A model generated the notes under the pieces. That model saw only the letters and a program-made list of their open reading frames with translations. It did no database searches and had not been told where the DNA came from. A stretch of DNA of 64,000 nucleotides, taken from positions 1-64,000 of the forward strand of contig DASZER010000061.1 in the NCBI GenBank assembly GCA_035940575.1. Direction: 5' to 3'. This DNA comes from BP-191 sp035940575. Its GTDB lineage: Bacteria; Actinomycetota; Actinomycetes; BP-191. Shown here one piece after another: positions 51,736 to 59,389 of the stretch. Numbering within the stretch: the stretch's first letter is position 1; each line of letters starts with the position of its first letter. A program made the translations under genes and the position numbers.

Positions 51736-52218
51736 CTAGTCCGCCACCTTCTCCAGCACCGCCGAGAGGTGCGACTGGAGGTCGTGCCCCACGGCGGCCA
51801 TGTCGACGGCGTACATCAGCTTGCCGTCCACGAGGCCGTAGAGCCGCTTCAACGCCGTCACCTCCTTGGCCGACGTGGTGCGGGCCACGAGGTCGGTGGC
51901 GAGCTCGATGCGGGAGAACGCCACGTCGCCGTAGTAGACCTCGACGACGCCGGTCGGGTGCGCGAGCACGACCTCGACCCTGTTGCCGGGCTGCGGGCGC
52001 CAGTAGCCGGTCTCGGAGTGCAGCGGCCTGCCGTCGTCCAGCGCCCACGTGCGCTGCGTGTAGGAGAGGAACGGCTTGCCGTTGTGCGCGAACGTCACCT
52101 CCTCCCCGTAGCGGAAGTCCTCCATCGTCGGGTAGCCGCCCACGCCCTCCCCGCGCCAGGTCCCGATGAGGAACGCCAGCGGGGCGAGGTCGCCGTGGGG
52201 CGCGTTCGAGTCGTCCAT
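51736..52218 (-). CDS. Nitrobindin-family heme-binding protein
   Basis: A 160-residue ten-stranded beta-barrel. LIGTWRGEGVGGYPT is the family motif, and the proximal heme His is in LQSHLSAVLEKV near the C terminus. Such proteins bind ferric heme and NO, and can isomerise peroxynitrite. First gene of the minus-strand operon, with a leaderless TAACCT promoter. Full length for the family. Confidence 0.9.
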   Translation of the reverse strand: MDDSNAPHGDLAPLAFLIGTWRGEGVGGYPTMEDFRYGEEVTFAHNGKPFLSYTQRTWALDDGRPLHSETGYWRPQPGNRVEVVLAHPTGVVEVYYGDVAFSRIELATDLVARTTSAKEVTALKRLYGLVDGKLMYAVDMAAVGHDLQSHLSAVLEKVAD

Positions 52219-52226
52219 CGCCGGGA

Positions 52227-52232
52227 AGGTTA
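52227..52232 (-). promoter_or_regulatory. -10 box TAACCT, leaderless start of the nitrobindin operon
   Basis: TAACCT on the minus strand, then 8 nt and ATG 52218. No ribosome binding site. It would drive the seven-gene operon down to 45193. Confidence 0.5.
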
Positions 52233-52304
52233 CGCGCGCCCGCTGCGTTGGGGCCTTCCGGCAGAATCGGGTTCGATGCGAGCGAGGTGCGCGTGGGGGA
52301 GACC

Positions 52305-53576
52305 GTGAGGCACCTCGACCTGCCGCGCCGTGTCGCGACCATCTCGGTCCACACGTCGCCGCTCGACCAGCCCGGCACCGGCGACGCCGGCGGGATGAAC
52401 GTCTACGTGGTCGAGCTCTCCCGCCGCCTCGCCGCCCTCGGCATCGAGGTCGACATCTTCACGCGCACGACGTCCTCCGCCCTGCCACCGGTCGTGCGGC
52501 TCGAGGACGGCATCACCGTGCGGCACATCACGGCGGGCCCGTTCGAGGGCCTGGCCAAGAACGACCTCCCCGCCCAGCTCTGCGCGTTCACCTCCGGCGT
52601 CATGCGCGCCGAGGCGATGCGCGAGCCGGGCTGGTACGACGTCGTGCACTCCCACTACTGGCTCTCCGGGCAGGTCGGCTGGCTCGCCAAGGAGCGGTGG
52701 GGCGTGCCGCTCGTGCACTCGTTCCACACCCTCGCCAAGGTGAAGAACGCCGCGCTCGCCGAGGGCGACGAGCCCGAGCCCGCCGCGCGCGTCATCGGCG
52801 AGGAGCAGGTGGTCGAGGCCGCCGACCGGCTCGTCGCGTCGACCGACGACGAGGCCGCGCAGCTCGTGGACCTCTACGGCGCCGACCCCGAGCGCGTCGC
52901 GACCGTCGCCCCCGGCGTCGACCTCGACCGCTACGTCCCCGGCTCGCGCGCGGAGGCGCGGCGGGAGGTCGGGCTCGCGGACGGCGACGTGCTGCTGCTG
53001 TTCGTCGGCCGCATCCAGCCGTTGAAGGCGCCCGACGTGCTGATCCGCGCCGCCGGCGCGCTCGTGGAGGCCGACCCCTCGCTGCGCTCGCGGCTCGTCG
53101 TCGCCGTCGTCGGCGGCCCCTCGGGCACCGGCACCCGCGACCCCGAGCGGCTCGACGAGCTCGCTCGCGAGCTCGGCATCTCCGACGTCGTGCGCCGCGA
53201 GCCGCCGGTCCCGCCCGACCGCCTGGTCGCGTACTACCGCGCGGCCGAGGCGGTCGTCGTGCCCTCGTACAACGAGTCGTTCGGGCTCGTCGCCCTGGAG
53301 GCGCAGGCCTGCGGCACGCCCGTCGTCGCCGCGTCCGTCGGCGGCCTGCGGACCGCCGTACGCGAGGGCGGCATCCTCGTCGAGGGGCACGACCCCGCCG
53401 ACTACGCGCGCGTGCTGCGCCGCCTCGTCGACAGCCCGGCCGAGCGGGACGCCCTGGGGCGCAACGGTGTCGCGCACGCCCAGGCGTTCGGCTGGCACGC
53501 CACGGCGGCGGGCATCCTCGACGTCTACCGCGACGCGCTCGCGGGGCAGAGCAGGGCGCTGGCGGTCAACCAGTGA
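52305..53576 (+). CDS. mshA: D-inositol-3-phosphate glycosyltransferase MshA
   Basis: The 423-residue first enzyme of mycothiol synthesis joins UDP-GlcNAc to 1-L-myo-inositol-1-phosphate. RRVATISVHTSPLDQPGTGDAGGMNV is the MshA N-terminal signature (split here by reading: VHTSPLDQPGTGDAGGMN); VHSHYWLSGQVGWLA follows; GRIQPLKAPDVL and ESFGLVALE (EX7E) mark the GT4 donor site. GTG 52305 was chosen with gggggag 4 nt upstream and because homology starts there. Coupled to ybjN as in Rv0486-Rv0487. Confidence 0.93.
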   Translation: MRHLDLPRRVATISVHTSPLDQPGTGDAGGMNVYVVELSRRLAALGIEVDIFTRTTSSALPPVVRLEDGITVRHITAGPFEGLAKNDLPAQLCAFTSGVMRAEAMREPGWYDVVHSHYWLSGQVGWLAKERWGVPLVHSFHTLAKVKNAALAEGDEPEPAARVIGEEQVVEAADRLVASTDDEAAQLVDLYGADPERVATVAPGVDLDRYVPGSRAEARREVGLADGDVLLLFVGRIQPLKAPDVLIRAAGALVEADPSLRSRLVVAVVGGPSGTGTRDPERLDELARELGISDVVRREPPVPPDRLVAYYRAAEAVVVPSYNESFGLVALEAQACGTPVVAASVGGLRTAVREGGILVEGHDPADYARVLRRLVDSPAERDALGRNGVAHAQAFGWHATAAGILDVYRDALAGQSRALAVNQ

Positions 53577-54094
53577 GCCTCGAGCACGTCGTCGGGCGCG
53601 ACCCCGAGACCGTGGCGCGGCTCGACGCGCTGATTCGCGAGACGCTCGACGGGCTGGGCCTGGAGTACGAGCGGGTCGAGGAGGGCGCGTTCCTCGTCAA
53701 GCTCGCCGGGCAGCACAAGCTCGCGACGATGACCTGGCTCGTCGTCGGCGACCACACGCTGCTGGTCGAGGCGTTCTTCATGCGCAGGCCCGAGTCGAAC
53801 GACGGCGGGACGTACGGGTTCCTGATGCAGCGCAACGCGCGGACGTACGGCGTGCACTTCTCGTGCGACAGGCTCGGCGACGTCTACCTCGTCGGCCACG
53901 TGCCGCTGCACGCGGTCACCGCCGACGAGGTCGACCGGCTGCTCGGGTGCGTGCTGGAGTACGCGGACACGACGTTCGACGCGGCGTTGCGGCTCGGCTT
54001 CGCCGAGAGCATCAGGCGCGAGGAGGAGTGGCGCGCGAAGCAGGCCGCGCAGGGCGGCGCCCCGCTGCGCCCGATCTTCGGCGGCGAGCCGTAG
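53573..54094 (+). CDS. YbjN-domain protein
   Basis: A 173-residue protein of the YbjN (type III secretion chaperone-like) fold. LVVGDHTLLVEAFFMRRP and GDVYLVGHVPLHAVTADEVDRLLG are conserved. The GTG overlaps the mshA stop (GTGA), the same pair as Rv0486-Rv0487, so a link to mycothiol is plausible but unproven. No catalytic motif. Confidence 0.87.
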   Translation: MSLEHVVGRDPETVARLDALIRETLDGLGLEYERVEEGAFLVKLAGQHKLATMTWLVVGDHTLLVEAFFMRRPESNDGGTYGFLMQRNARTYGVHFSCDRLGDVYLVGHVPLHAVTADEVDRLLGCVLEYADTTFDAALRLGFAESIRREEEWRAKQAAQGGAPLRPIFGGEP

Positions 54095-54216
54095 GCTCGG
54101 CCGCGAGCTCCTCGGTGTCGCCGGCGGCTCGGTGACCGCCTACACGTGCGCGTGCCAGAGCCTCCGTGAGTGCCTGCTCGCCCCGACGCTGCCGGACAGG
54201 GCGTGCGTGCCGGACA

Positions 54217-54726
54217 TCACGTTCCGGGTGATCTGCCGATAGCGACGTCGACCGGCGCTCCGGCGGCGATCGTCTGGAGGACGACGCAGTAGCGGCGGGT
54301 CAGCTTCAGCAGCGTCTCCCGCGACTCCTCGGGCACGTCCACGTCGAACGTCAGCCGGATCGCCGTGAACCCGACCGGCGCCTCCTTGTCGACGCCGAGC
54401 GTGCCGCGGAAGTCGAGGTCGCCCTCGGCGCGGACGGTGCCGCCGCCGACCGGCACGTCGAGCGACGTCGCGACCGCGCGCAACGTCACGCCGGCGCACG
54501 CGACGAGCGCCTGCAGCAGCATGTCGCCCGAGCAGACGTACGAGCCGTCGCCGCCGGTCGCCGGGTGCAGGCCCGCCTCCGCGAGCGCCTGGCCCGTCGC
54601 GACCGAGCACGACACCCCGTCGCCGAGGTCGCCCGTCGCCGAGAGCGTGACGAGCGCCGCCGCCGGGTCCTCGCGGTAGCGCTCCTTCAACGGCGCCTGC
54701 GCGGCGCGCAACGTGTCCCTGTCCAC
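54217..54726 (-). CDS. OsmC-family peroxide-reducing protein
   Basis: A 169-residue OsmC/Ohr-fold protein. The catalytic Cys pair is in LVACAGVTLRAVA and RRYCVVLQT, spaced as in OsmC, with the N-terminal Arg/Glu region partly kept. It reduces organic peroxides or acts on sulfur acceptors. GTG start. A clean convergent arrangement with ybjN, with 122 nt between that hold nothing recognised. Confidence 0.87.
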   Translation of the reverse strand: MDRDTLRAAQAPLKERYREDPAAALVTLSATGDLGDGVSCSVATGQALAEAGLHPATGGDGSYVCSGDMLLQALVACAGVTLRAVATSLDVPVGGGTVRAEGDLDFRGTLGVDKEAPVGFTAIRLTFDVDVPEESRETLLKLTRRYCVVLQTIAAGAPVDVAIGRSPGT

Positions 54727-54742
54727 GCGCGGACCGTACCGG

Positions 54743-54748
54743 TACCCT
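54743..54748 (+). promoter_or_regulatory. -10 box TACCCT, leaderless start at 54757
   Basis: TACCCT, 8 nt, then ATG 54757. No ribosome binding site. Confidence 0.5.
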
Positions 54749-54756
54749 CCACGGCC

Positions 54757-55707
54757 ATGACGGGGGAGCGTCCTACTCGCGAGTCACTGCGCGAGGTCAA
54801 GCGGGAGTACCGGCAGCGCCAGCGCGCCGCGAAGAGACCGCCGAAGCCGCCGAAGCCGCACCGCGAGCGCGCCCGCAACGCGCTGGCCGCCCTCGGCGGC
54901 GTCGCGCTGCTCGTCGGCGTCGTCGCGGGCGGCGTCGCGCTCACCGGCGGCCCGCCGAAGCCGCCGCGCGCCGTCGCGGGCCGGGTGCCCGTGGTCGTGC
55001 CGACGACGCCGGCGCCCACCCCCACGCCGACGAAGCGACCCGCCGACGACCCGTTCCGCGGCTCGACCGTGAGCCACTGGCCGCTCGGCGCGGCGGGGCT
55101 CGCGACGCCGCGCGCCGTGGCGATCGCGCCGTTCTCCGCGCGGCAGGTCGCGGCGGCGTACGCCGCCACCTCGCGCTACCTCCGGGCCGCGATGCTCGAC
55201 GAGCGGGTCCTCTACGGCGGCGACCTGCGGCCCGTGCTCGCGACGCTCGACCGGCGCACCGACGCGGACTCGCCCGTGAGCCTCGCCAACGTCTTCCGCC
55301 GGGACGTCGTCCGCGCGCACCGCGGCGTCCGCGTCAACGGCGTCGTCAGCGCCCGCGTCGCGAAGCGGCGGCTCTACGTCGACTTCCGCTACGTCGCGGT
55401 CTACGCCCTGCGCCCCGCGCGCGGCGGCGCGACCGAGCTCGTCGCCGTGCGCAGGCAGGGGACCCTGCTGTTCGACGAGGCCGGCGCGGGCGTGAGCCCC
55501 GCGTGGCTCGACGCCGCGACGTACATGACCGACCACAGCGTCTGCGGGGCCGGGTGGCCCGACGGCGACAGGACGCTCGAGGTGTGGCTGCCCCTGCGGT
55601 CGGCGTCGCGGCCCGTGACCGCGTCGCCGACCGCGACGTTCAACCTCATCGACCCGCGCGTCGCGACCCCGCCGAAGGGCTGCTACACGAACACCGGCAC
55701 GCTATAG
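54757..55707 (+). CDS. Membrane-anchored protein of unknown function
   Basis: A 316-residue protein. A basic cytoplasmic N terminus (REVKREYRQRQRAAKRPPK), one membrane helix (ALAALGGVALLVGVVAGGVAL), a Pro/Thr linker (PTTPAPTPTPTKRP) and an external domain of ~200 residues with two Cys (HSVCGAG, KGCYTNT) that can form a disulfide. QVAAAYAATSRYLRAAMLD hints at a helical module seen in actinobacterial lipoprotein-like proteins. Function unknown. Confidence 0.7.
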   Translation: MTGERPTRESLREVKREYRQRQRAAKRPPKPPKPHRERARNALAALGGVALLVGVVAGGVALTGGPPKPPRAVAGRVPVVVPTTPAPTPTPTKRPADDPFRGSTVSHWPLGAAGLATPRAVAIAPFSARQVAAAYAATSRYLRAAMLDERVLYGGDLRPVLATLDRRTDADSPVSLANVFRRDVVRAHRGVRVNGVVSARVAKRRLYVDFRYVAVYALRPARGGATELVAVRRQGTLLFDEAGAGVSPAWLDAATYMTDHSVCGAGWPDGDRTLEVWLPLRSASRPVTASPTATFNLIDPRVATPPKGCYTNTGTL

Positions 55708-56313
55708 CTACGCCGCGCTCTCGGCGACGGCGGCGAGGACGTACGGCGCCAGCGCCTCCGCGATGACGGCCTGCCCCGCCGACGACGGGTGGTAGCGGTC
55801 GCGCGCGAACAGCGACAGGTCGCCCGCGAAGCGCGGCGCCAGCAGCGTGCCGAGCGCGACCGCGACGCCGCCGGCCGCGGCCACCGCGCGGGCCTGCGTG
55901 ACGGCGTACGCCGCCGACGCCTCGCGCACGGCGGGCCGCAGCGCGCGCGGCACGCCCGGCACGACGCTCATGTCGGGCGCGGTCGCGACGACGACGCGGG
56001 TGCCGCGCGCGGTCAGCGCCGCGACGGCGTCGCCGAGGGCGCGCGCCGCCTGCGTGGGGTCGGCGAGGCTCGCGAGGTCGTTCGCGCCGATCACGACGAC
56101 AGCGACGTCGGGGTCGCGGCGCAGCGCGCGGCGTACCTGCGCGGCGAGGTGCGCCGAACGCGCGCCCGGCACCGCGACGACGTCCAGCGCGGCCTCGCGC
56201 CCTCCGGCGGCGAACGCCGCCACGAGGCGCGCGCCGAGGGTGTCGGAACGGGAGTCGCAGCCGGTGCCGTAGGCGATCGAGTCGCCGAGCACCGCGAGTC
56301 GTACGGGAGCCAC
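55708..56313 (-). CDS. SGNH/GDSL-family esterase
   Basis: A 201-residue hydrolase. Block I is LAVLGDSIAYGTG (Ser), block II has VVVIGANDLASL (Asn), and block V is DRYHPSSAGQ (Asp, His). The oxyanion Gly lies in the PGARSAHL region. No signal peptide, so cytoplasmic unless exported otherwise. GTG start. It comes 24 nt after gpmA in the same direction. Confidence 0.88.
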   Translation of the reverse strand: MAPVRLAVLGDSIAYGTGCDSRSDTLGARLVAAFAAGGREAALDVVAVPGARSAHLAAQVRRALRRDPDVAVVVIGANDLASLADPTQAARALGDAVAALTARGTRVVVATAPDMSVVPGVPRALRPAVREASAAYAVTQARAVAAAGGVAVALGTLLAPRFAGDLSLFARDRYHPSSAGQAVIAEALAPYVLAAVAESAA

Positions 56314-56337
56314 GACGGTGGCAACGCCGCCGTCGCG

Positions 56338-57105
56338 TCAGTGCTTCCCCTGCGACGCGACGCCGGCGATCGCCGTCCGCGCCGCGTCCGGGTCGAGGTA
56401 CTGCCCGCTCACGCCGAAGTCGGGGTCCACCGCGCGCGCCGGGCGCAGGTCGTCGTCGAGGTCGTAGCGCAGCGGGATGCCGGTCGGGACGTTGAGGCCG
56501 ACGATCGCGTCGTCGCCGATGCCGTCGAGGTGCTTCACGAGGGCGCGGAGGCTGTTGCCGTGCGCGGCGACGAGGACGGTACGTCCCGCCCGCAGGTCGG
56601 GCACGATCGCGTCCGCCCAGTACGGCAGCATCCGGTGCAGCACGTCCTTCAGGCACTCCGTCGCGGGCAGCACCTCGCGCGGCAGGGCGGCGTAGCGCGG
56701 GTCGTTCGCCGGGTGCATCGGGTCGCTCGCGTCGAGGGGCGGCGGCGGGGTGTCGTACGAGCGCCGCCAGAGCATGAACTGCTCCTCGCCGAACTCCTCG
56801 CGGACCTGCGTCTTGTCCTTGCCCTGCAGCGCGCCGTAGTGGCGCTCGTTGAGCCGCCACGACCTGCGCACGGGCACCCAGAGCCGGTCCGCCTCCTCGA
56901 GGGCGAGGTTCGCGGTACGGATCGCGCGCCGCTGCAGCGACGTGTGCAGCACGTCGGGCTCGACGCCGGACTCGCGGAGCAGCCGGCCGCCGCGCCGCGC
57001 CTCCTCCTCGCCCTTCGGCGAGAGGTCGACGTCGACCCACCCGGTGAAGCGGTTCTCCTTGTTCCACGTGCTTTCGCCGTGGCGCAGCAGTACGAGGGTC
57101 GTCAC
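56338..57105 (-). CDS. gpmA: 2,3-Bisphosphoglycerate-dependent phosphoglycerate mutase
   Basis: A 255-residue glycolytic enzyme exchanging 3- and 2-phosphoglycerate. LVLLRHGESTWNKENRFTGW carries the phospho-His, RRSWRLNERHYGALQGKDK the substrate loop, and VLVAAHGNSLRALVKHL the second His. Full family length. GTG 57105 lies 8 nt after a TAGGCT box that overlaps the upstream stop codon, so it may have its own leaderless promoter within an operon. Confidence 0.95.
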   Translation of the reverse strand: MTTLVLLRHGESTWNKENRFTGWVDVDLSPKGEEEARRGGRLLRESGVEPDVLHTSLQRRAIRTANLALEEADRLWVPVRRSWRLNERHYGALQGKDKTQVREEFGEEQFMLWRRSYDTPPPPLDASDPMHPANDPRYAALPREVLPATECLKDVLHRMLPYWADAIVPDLRAGRTVLVAAHGNSLRALVKHLDGIGDDAIVGLNVPTGIPLRYDLDDDLRPARAVDPDFGVSGQYLDPDAARTAIAGVASQGKH

Positions 57106-57113
57106 GGCGGGGG

Positions 57114-57119
57114 AGCCTA
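57114..57119 (-). promoter_or_regulatory. -10 box TAGGCT, leaderless start of gpmA
   Basis: TAGGCT on the minus strand, then 8 nt, then GTG 57105. Its TAG is the stop codon of the upstream propeller-like gene. Confidence 0.5.
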
Positions 57120-58253
57120 CGCGACGGCGAGCGACTCGACCGGCTTCTCCGACACCGACCGCAGCGTCCCGGTGCGCGGCTCCCACACGAGCACCTGGCC
57201 GGTCCCCTGGAGGAACATCAGGAGCGAGACGTACAGCCTGCGGGAGTCGGGCGCCCACGCGAAGCCGGCAACCGTGTCGGCCGTGACGTCGGCTCCGCGC
57301 ACCGTCGTGGTGACGCCGAGCCGCATGTCGCGGACGACGAGGTGCCACGGGCTGCCGCCGTGCTCGTCGGCGTACGCGACCACCCACCGCCCGTCCGGTG
57401 AGATGGTCGGGAACGACCCCGCCAGGAACAGGCCCTCGACGACCGCCGAGCGGCCGGTCACGACGTCGACCCTGGAGTAGCAGCCGAGGCGGCAGTCCAG
57501 CACCGGGCCCGTGACGACGTAGCGGCCGGCCGCCGCCGCGACCCGGCCGCGCAGGCGGCGTACGACCCGGTGCCGCGCGGGGCTCCAGACGACGGACGTG
57601 CCGACCATCTCCGAGCGGTCGGCGTCGGCCGCGATCCCGGTCGCGACCTCGGCGACGGGGACGTGCTTCGGGGGCAGCGTCGTCTGCTGGCGGATGGCGC
57701 CGGTCCGCACGTCGTGGCGGCGCAGCACCATGCCGTCCCGGGTCTCCTCGCCGATCCACATGCTCACCCCGTCCAGCGCGGGGAACGCCACGAGGCCCGA
57801 CCCGACGACGGTGGAGCCGCCGCCGTCGGCGACGAACCGCACCGACCCGACCTCGTACCCGAAGACCGAGGACACGACGGTCCCGCCGCGGAGGCGGAAC
57901 AGGCGGGCCGAGAACGCGCCGGGGGCGACGTCCCGCGGGCGCGGGCCGTCGAGGAGGACGAGCCGGCCGTCGCGCAGCACGACCAACGGGTCGTAGGCGG
58001 TCGCCGCGGGCACGTCGACGTGCGTCGGCCCCGGCGCCGGCGGCGCCACCAGGTCGAGGGGAACGCTCCGCGTCGACTCCTCCGGCGTCGGGGACGGCGA
58101 CGGGGACGGGGACGGGATCGCCGCCGTCCGGCGCGGCGGGTCGTCGGCGCGCCACGCGAGCACCGCCCCTACGACCACCAGCGCGGCCACGATCGCGGTC
58201 GTGCGCCGGCCGCCGCCGCGGCCCGCGTGCGAGTCGAGTATGTCGTCGTCCAT
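57117..58253 (-). CDS. Membrane-anchored beta-propeller-like protein (paralog 1)
   Basis: A 378-residue protein. MDDDILDSHAGRGGGRR is cytoplasmic, one membrane helix (TTAIVAALVVVGAVLAW) follows, then a Ser/Pro linker (SPSPSPSPTP) and a ~300-residue external domain of repeated strands of WD40/PD40 type (FPTISPDGRWVVAYAD, GFAWAPDSRRLYVSL). CRLGC near residue 255 is a CxxxC pair also found at the same place in the two paralogs upstream. 11 nt before gpmA. Function unknown. Confidence 0.75.
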   Translation of the reverse strand: MDDDILDSHAGRGGGRRTTAIVAALVVVGAVLAWRADDPPRRTAAIPSPSPSPSPTPEESTRSVPLDLVAPPAPGPTHVDVPAATAYDPLVVLRDGRLVLLDGPRPRDVAPGAFSARLFRLRGGTVVSSVFGYEVGSVRFVADGGGSTVVGSGLVAFPALDGVSMWIGEETRDGMVLRRHDVRTGAIRQQTTLPPKHVPVAEVATGIAADADRSEMVGTSVVWSPARHRVVRRLRGRVAAAAGRYVVTGPVLDCRLGCYSRVDVVTGRSAVVEGLFLAGSFPTISPDGRWVVAYADEHGGSPWHLVVRDMRLGVTTTVRGADVTADTVAGFAWAPDSRRLYVSLLMFLQGTGQVLVWEPRTGTLRSVSEKPVESLAVA

Positions 58254-58295
58254 GTGCGCCCCCGTTCCCCGGTGCGCGCCAGCATAGGGGCGGCG

Positions 58296-59384
58296 CTACA
58301 GCGGGTCGCCGAGCACCGCCACGACGTCGCGGCCCTCGTACGTCCCCGCCGACTCCAGCCGCCAGGTGACCAGGTCGAACGCGAACGCCCGCACGTCGTC
58401 GCTCACGTCGAATACCGCGAGGCGCCGCGCGTCGACCCACTCCGCGGTCAGGAAGCTCACCGACCCCTGCGGCGTCGTGGCGACCTCCTCGACGGTGCTC
58501 TCGCGCTCGGCGACGTACACCACCGTCCCGCCGCTGAACGACGCGATCGCCGCCACCGTCTCGCCGTCGGGGTGGACCTCGACGTCGAGGTAGACGGGGC
58601 CGGCCACGAGGCTCTTGCTCCAGGAGTTGCCGCTGCGCGAGTCGAGCACCACGGCGCTGCACCCGACGGCGCAGGAGCCCTGGAGCCACGCGACGTGCGT
58701 CGGCGTCGCGGAGCCGAACGTCGCCTGCTCCGCGAGCGGCTCGACCGCTCGCCGCCGCCACAGCCCGACCCGGCCGCCCTCCTCGTCGACCAGCACGAGC
58801 GCGCCCGTGGTCTCGCCGACCGCGCGCCACGGCGCGGGGAGGCGTTCGGTCGCGAGGACGTCGCCGCGAGCGTCGCGCCGCTGCGCCCGCCCCTCCGGCC
58901 CTGCGGTCCACACCTCGCCGCGAGTCACGCCGGGGAAGACCCTCGTGCCGTCGTCCACGGCGATCGTGCGGTCGCCGCGGGCGCCGTGGACGACGAGGGC
59001 GAACGGGTTCGCGCTGCGGACCGGCTCCTCCACGACGACGGCCGCCCAGCCGCCGGCCACCTTCGCGAACGAGTCGATGCGGTGGTCCCGCGGCGCGCGG
59101 TACTCGACGCGCCGGCCGACGCGCACCTCGGTCGCGGTCACGACCGTGACGGCGAACGGCGCCCCCGGCGTCGCCGACACCCGCGGGACCGGCTCCGGCG
59201 AGGGCACGGGCGCCGGTCCCGCCTCGGTCGGCGCGACGGTCGTCACGCGCGGCGAGGGCGACGCCTCGGGCGTCCCGCCGCCGCCGCGCAGCGCCGCCAC
59301 GACGAGCGCGGCGAGCGCGAGCACCGCGACGACGGCCCACCCTCGCCCCGAGCGCGACGGTCCCGCCTCGACGACGTCGGCCAC
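58296..59384 (-). CDS. Membrane-anchored beta-propeller-like protein (paralog 2)
   Basis: A 362-residue paralog of the gene at 57117. A short N terminus without the LDSH motif, one membrane helix (AVVAVLALAALVVAALRG), a Thr/Pro linker, then an external propeller-like domain. GSCAVGCSAVVLDSRSG has the CxxxC pair; EVHPDGETVAAIASF is a strand-pair motif. GTG start lies 5 nt after the stop of paralog 3. Probably one blade set with no enzyme residues seen. Confidence 0.72.
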   Translation of the reverse strand: MADVVEAGPSRSGRGWAVVAVLALAALVVAALRGGGGTPEASPSPRVTTVAPTEAGPAPVPSPEPVPRVSATPGAPFAVTVVTATEVRVGRRVEYRAPRDHRIDSFAKVAGGWAAVVVEEPVRSANPFALVVHGARGDRTIAVDDGTRVFPGVTRGEVWTAGPEGRAQRRDARGDVLATERLPAPWRAVGETTGALVLVDEEGGRVGLWRRRAVEPLAEQATFGSATPTHVAWLQGSCAVGCSAVVLDSRSGNSWSKSLVAGPVYLDVEVHPDGETVAAIASFSGGTVVYVAERESTVEEVATTPQGSVSFLTAEWVDARRLAVFDVSDDVRAFAFDLVTWRLESAGTYEGRDVVAVLGDPL

Positions 59385-59389
59385 CGGCG

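Noticed and set aside
54140..54610. A second minus-strand frame overlapping the OsmC gene
   Set aside because: Out-of-frame shadow; the OsmC frame holds the conserved Cys pair and a proper end.
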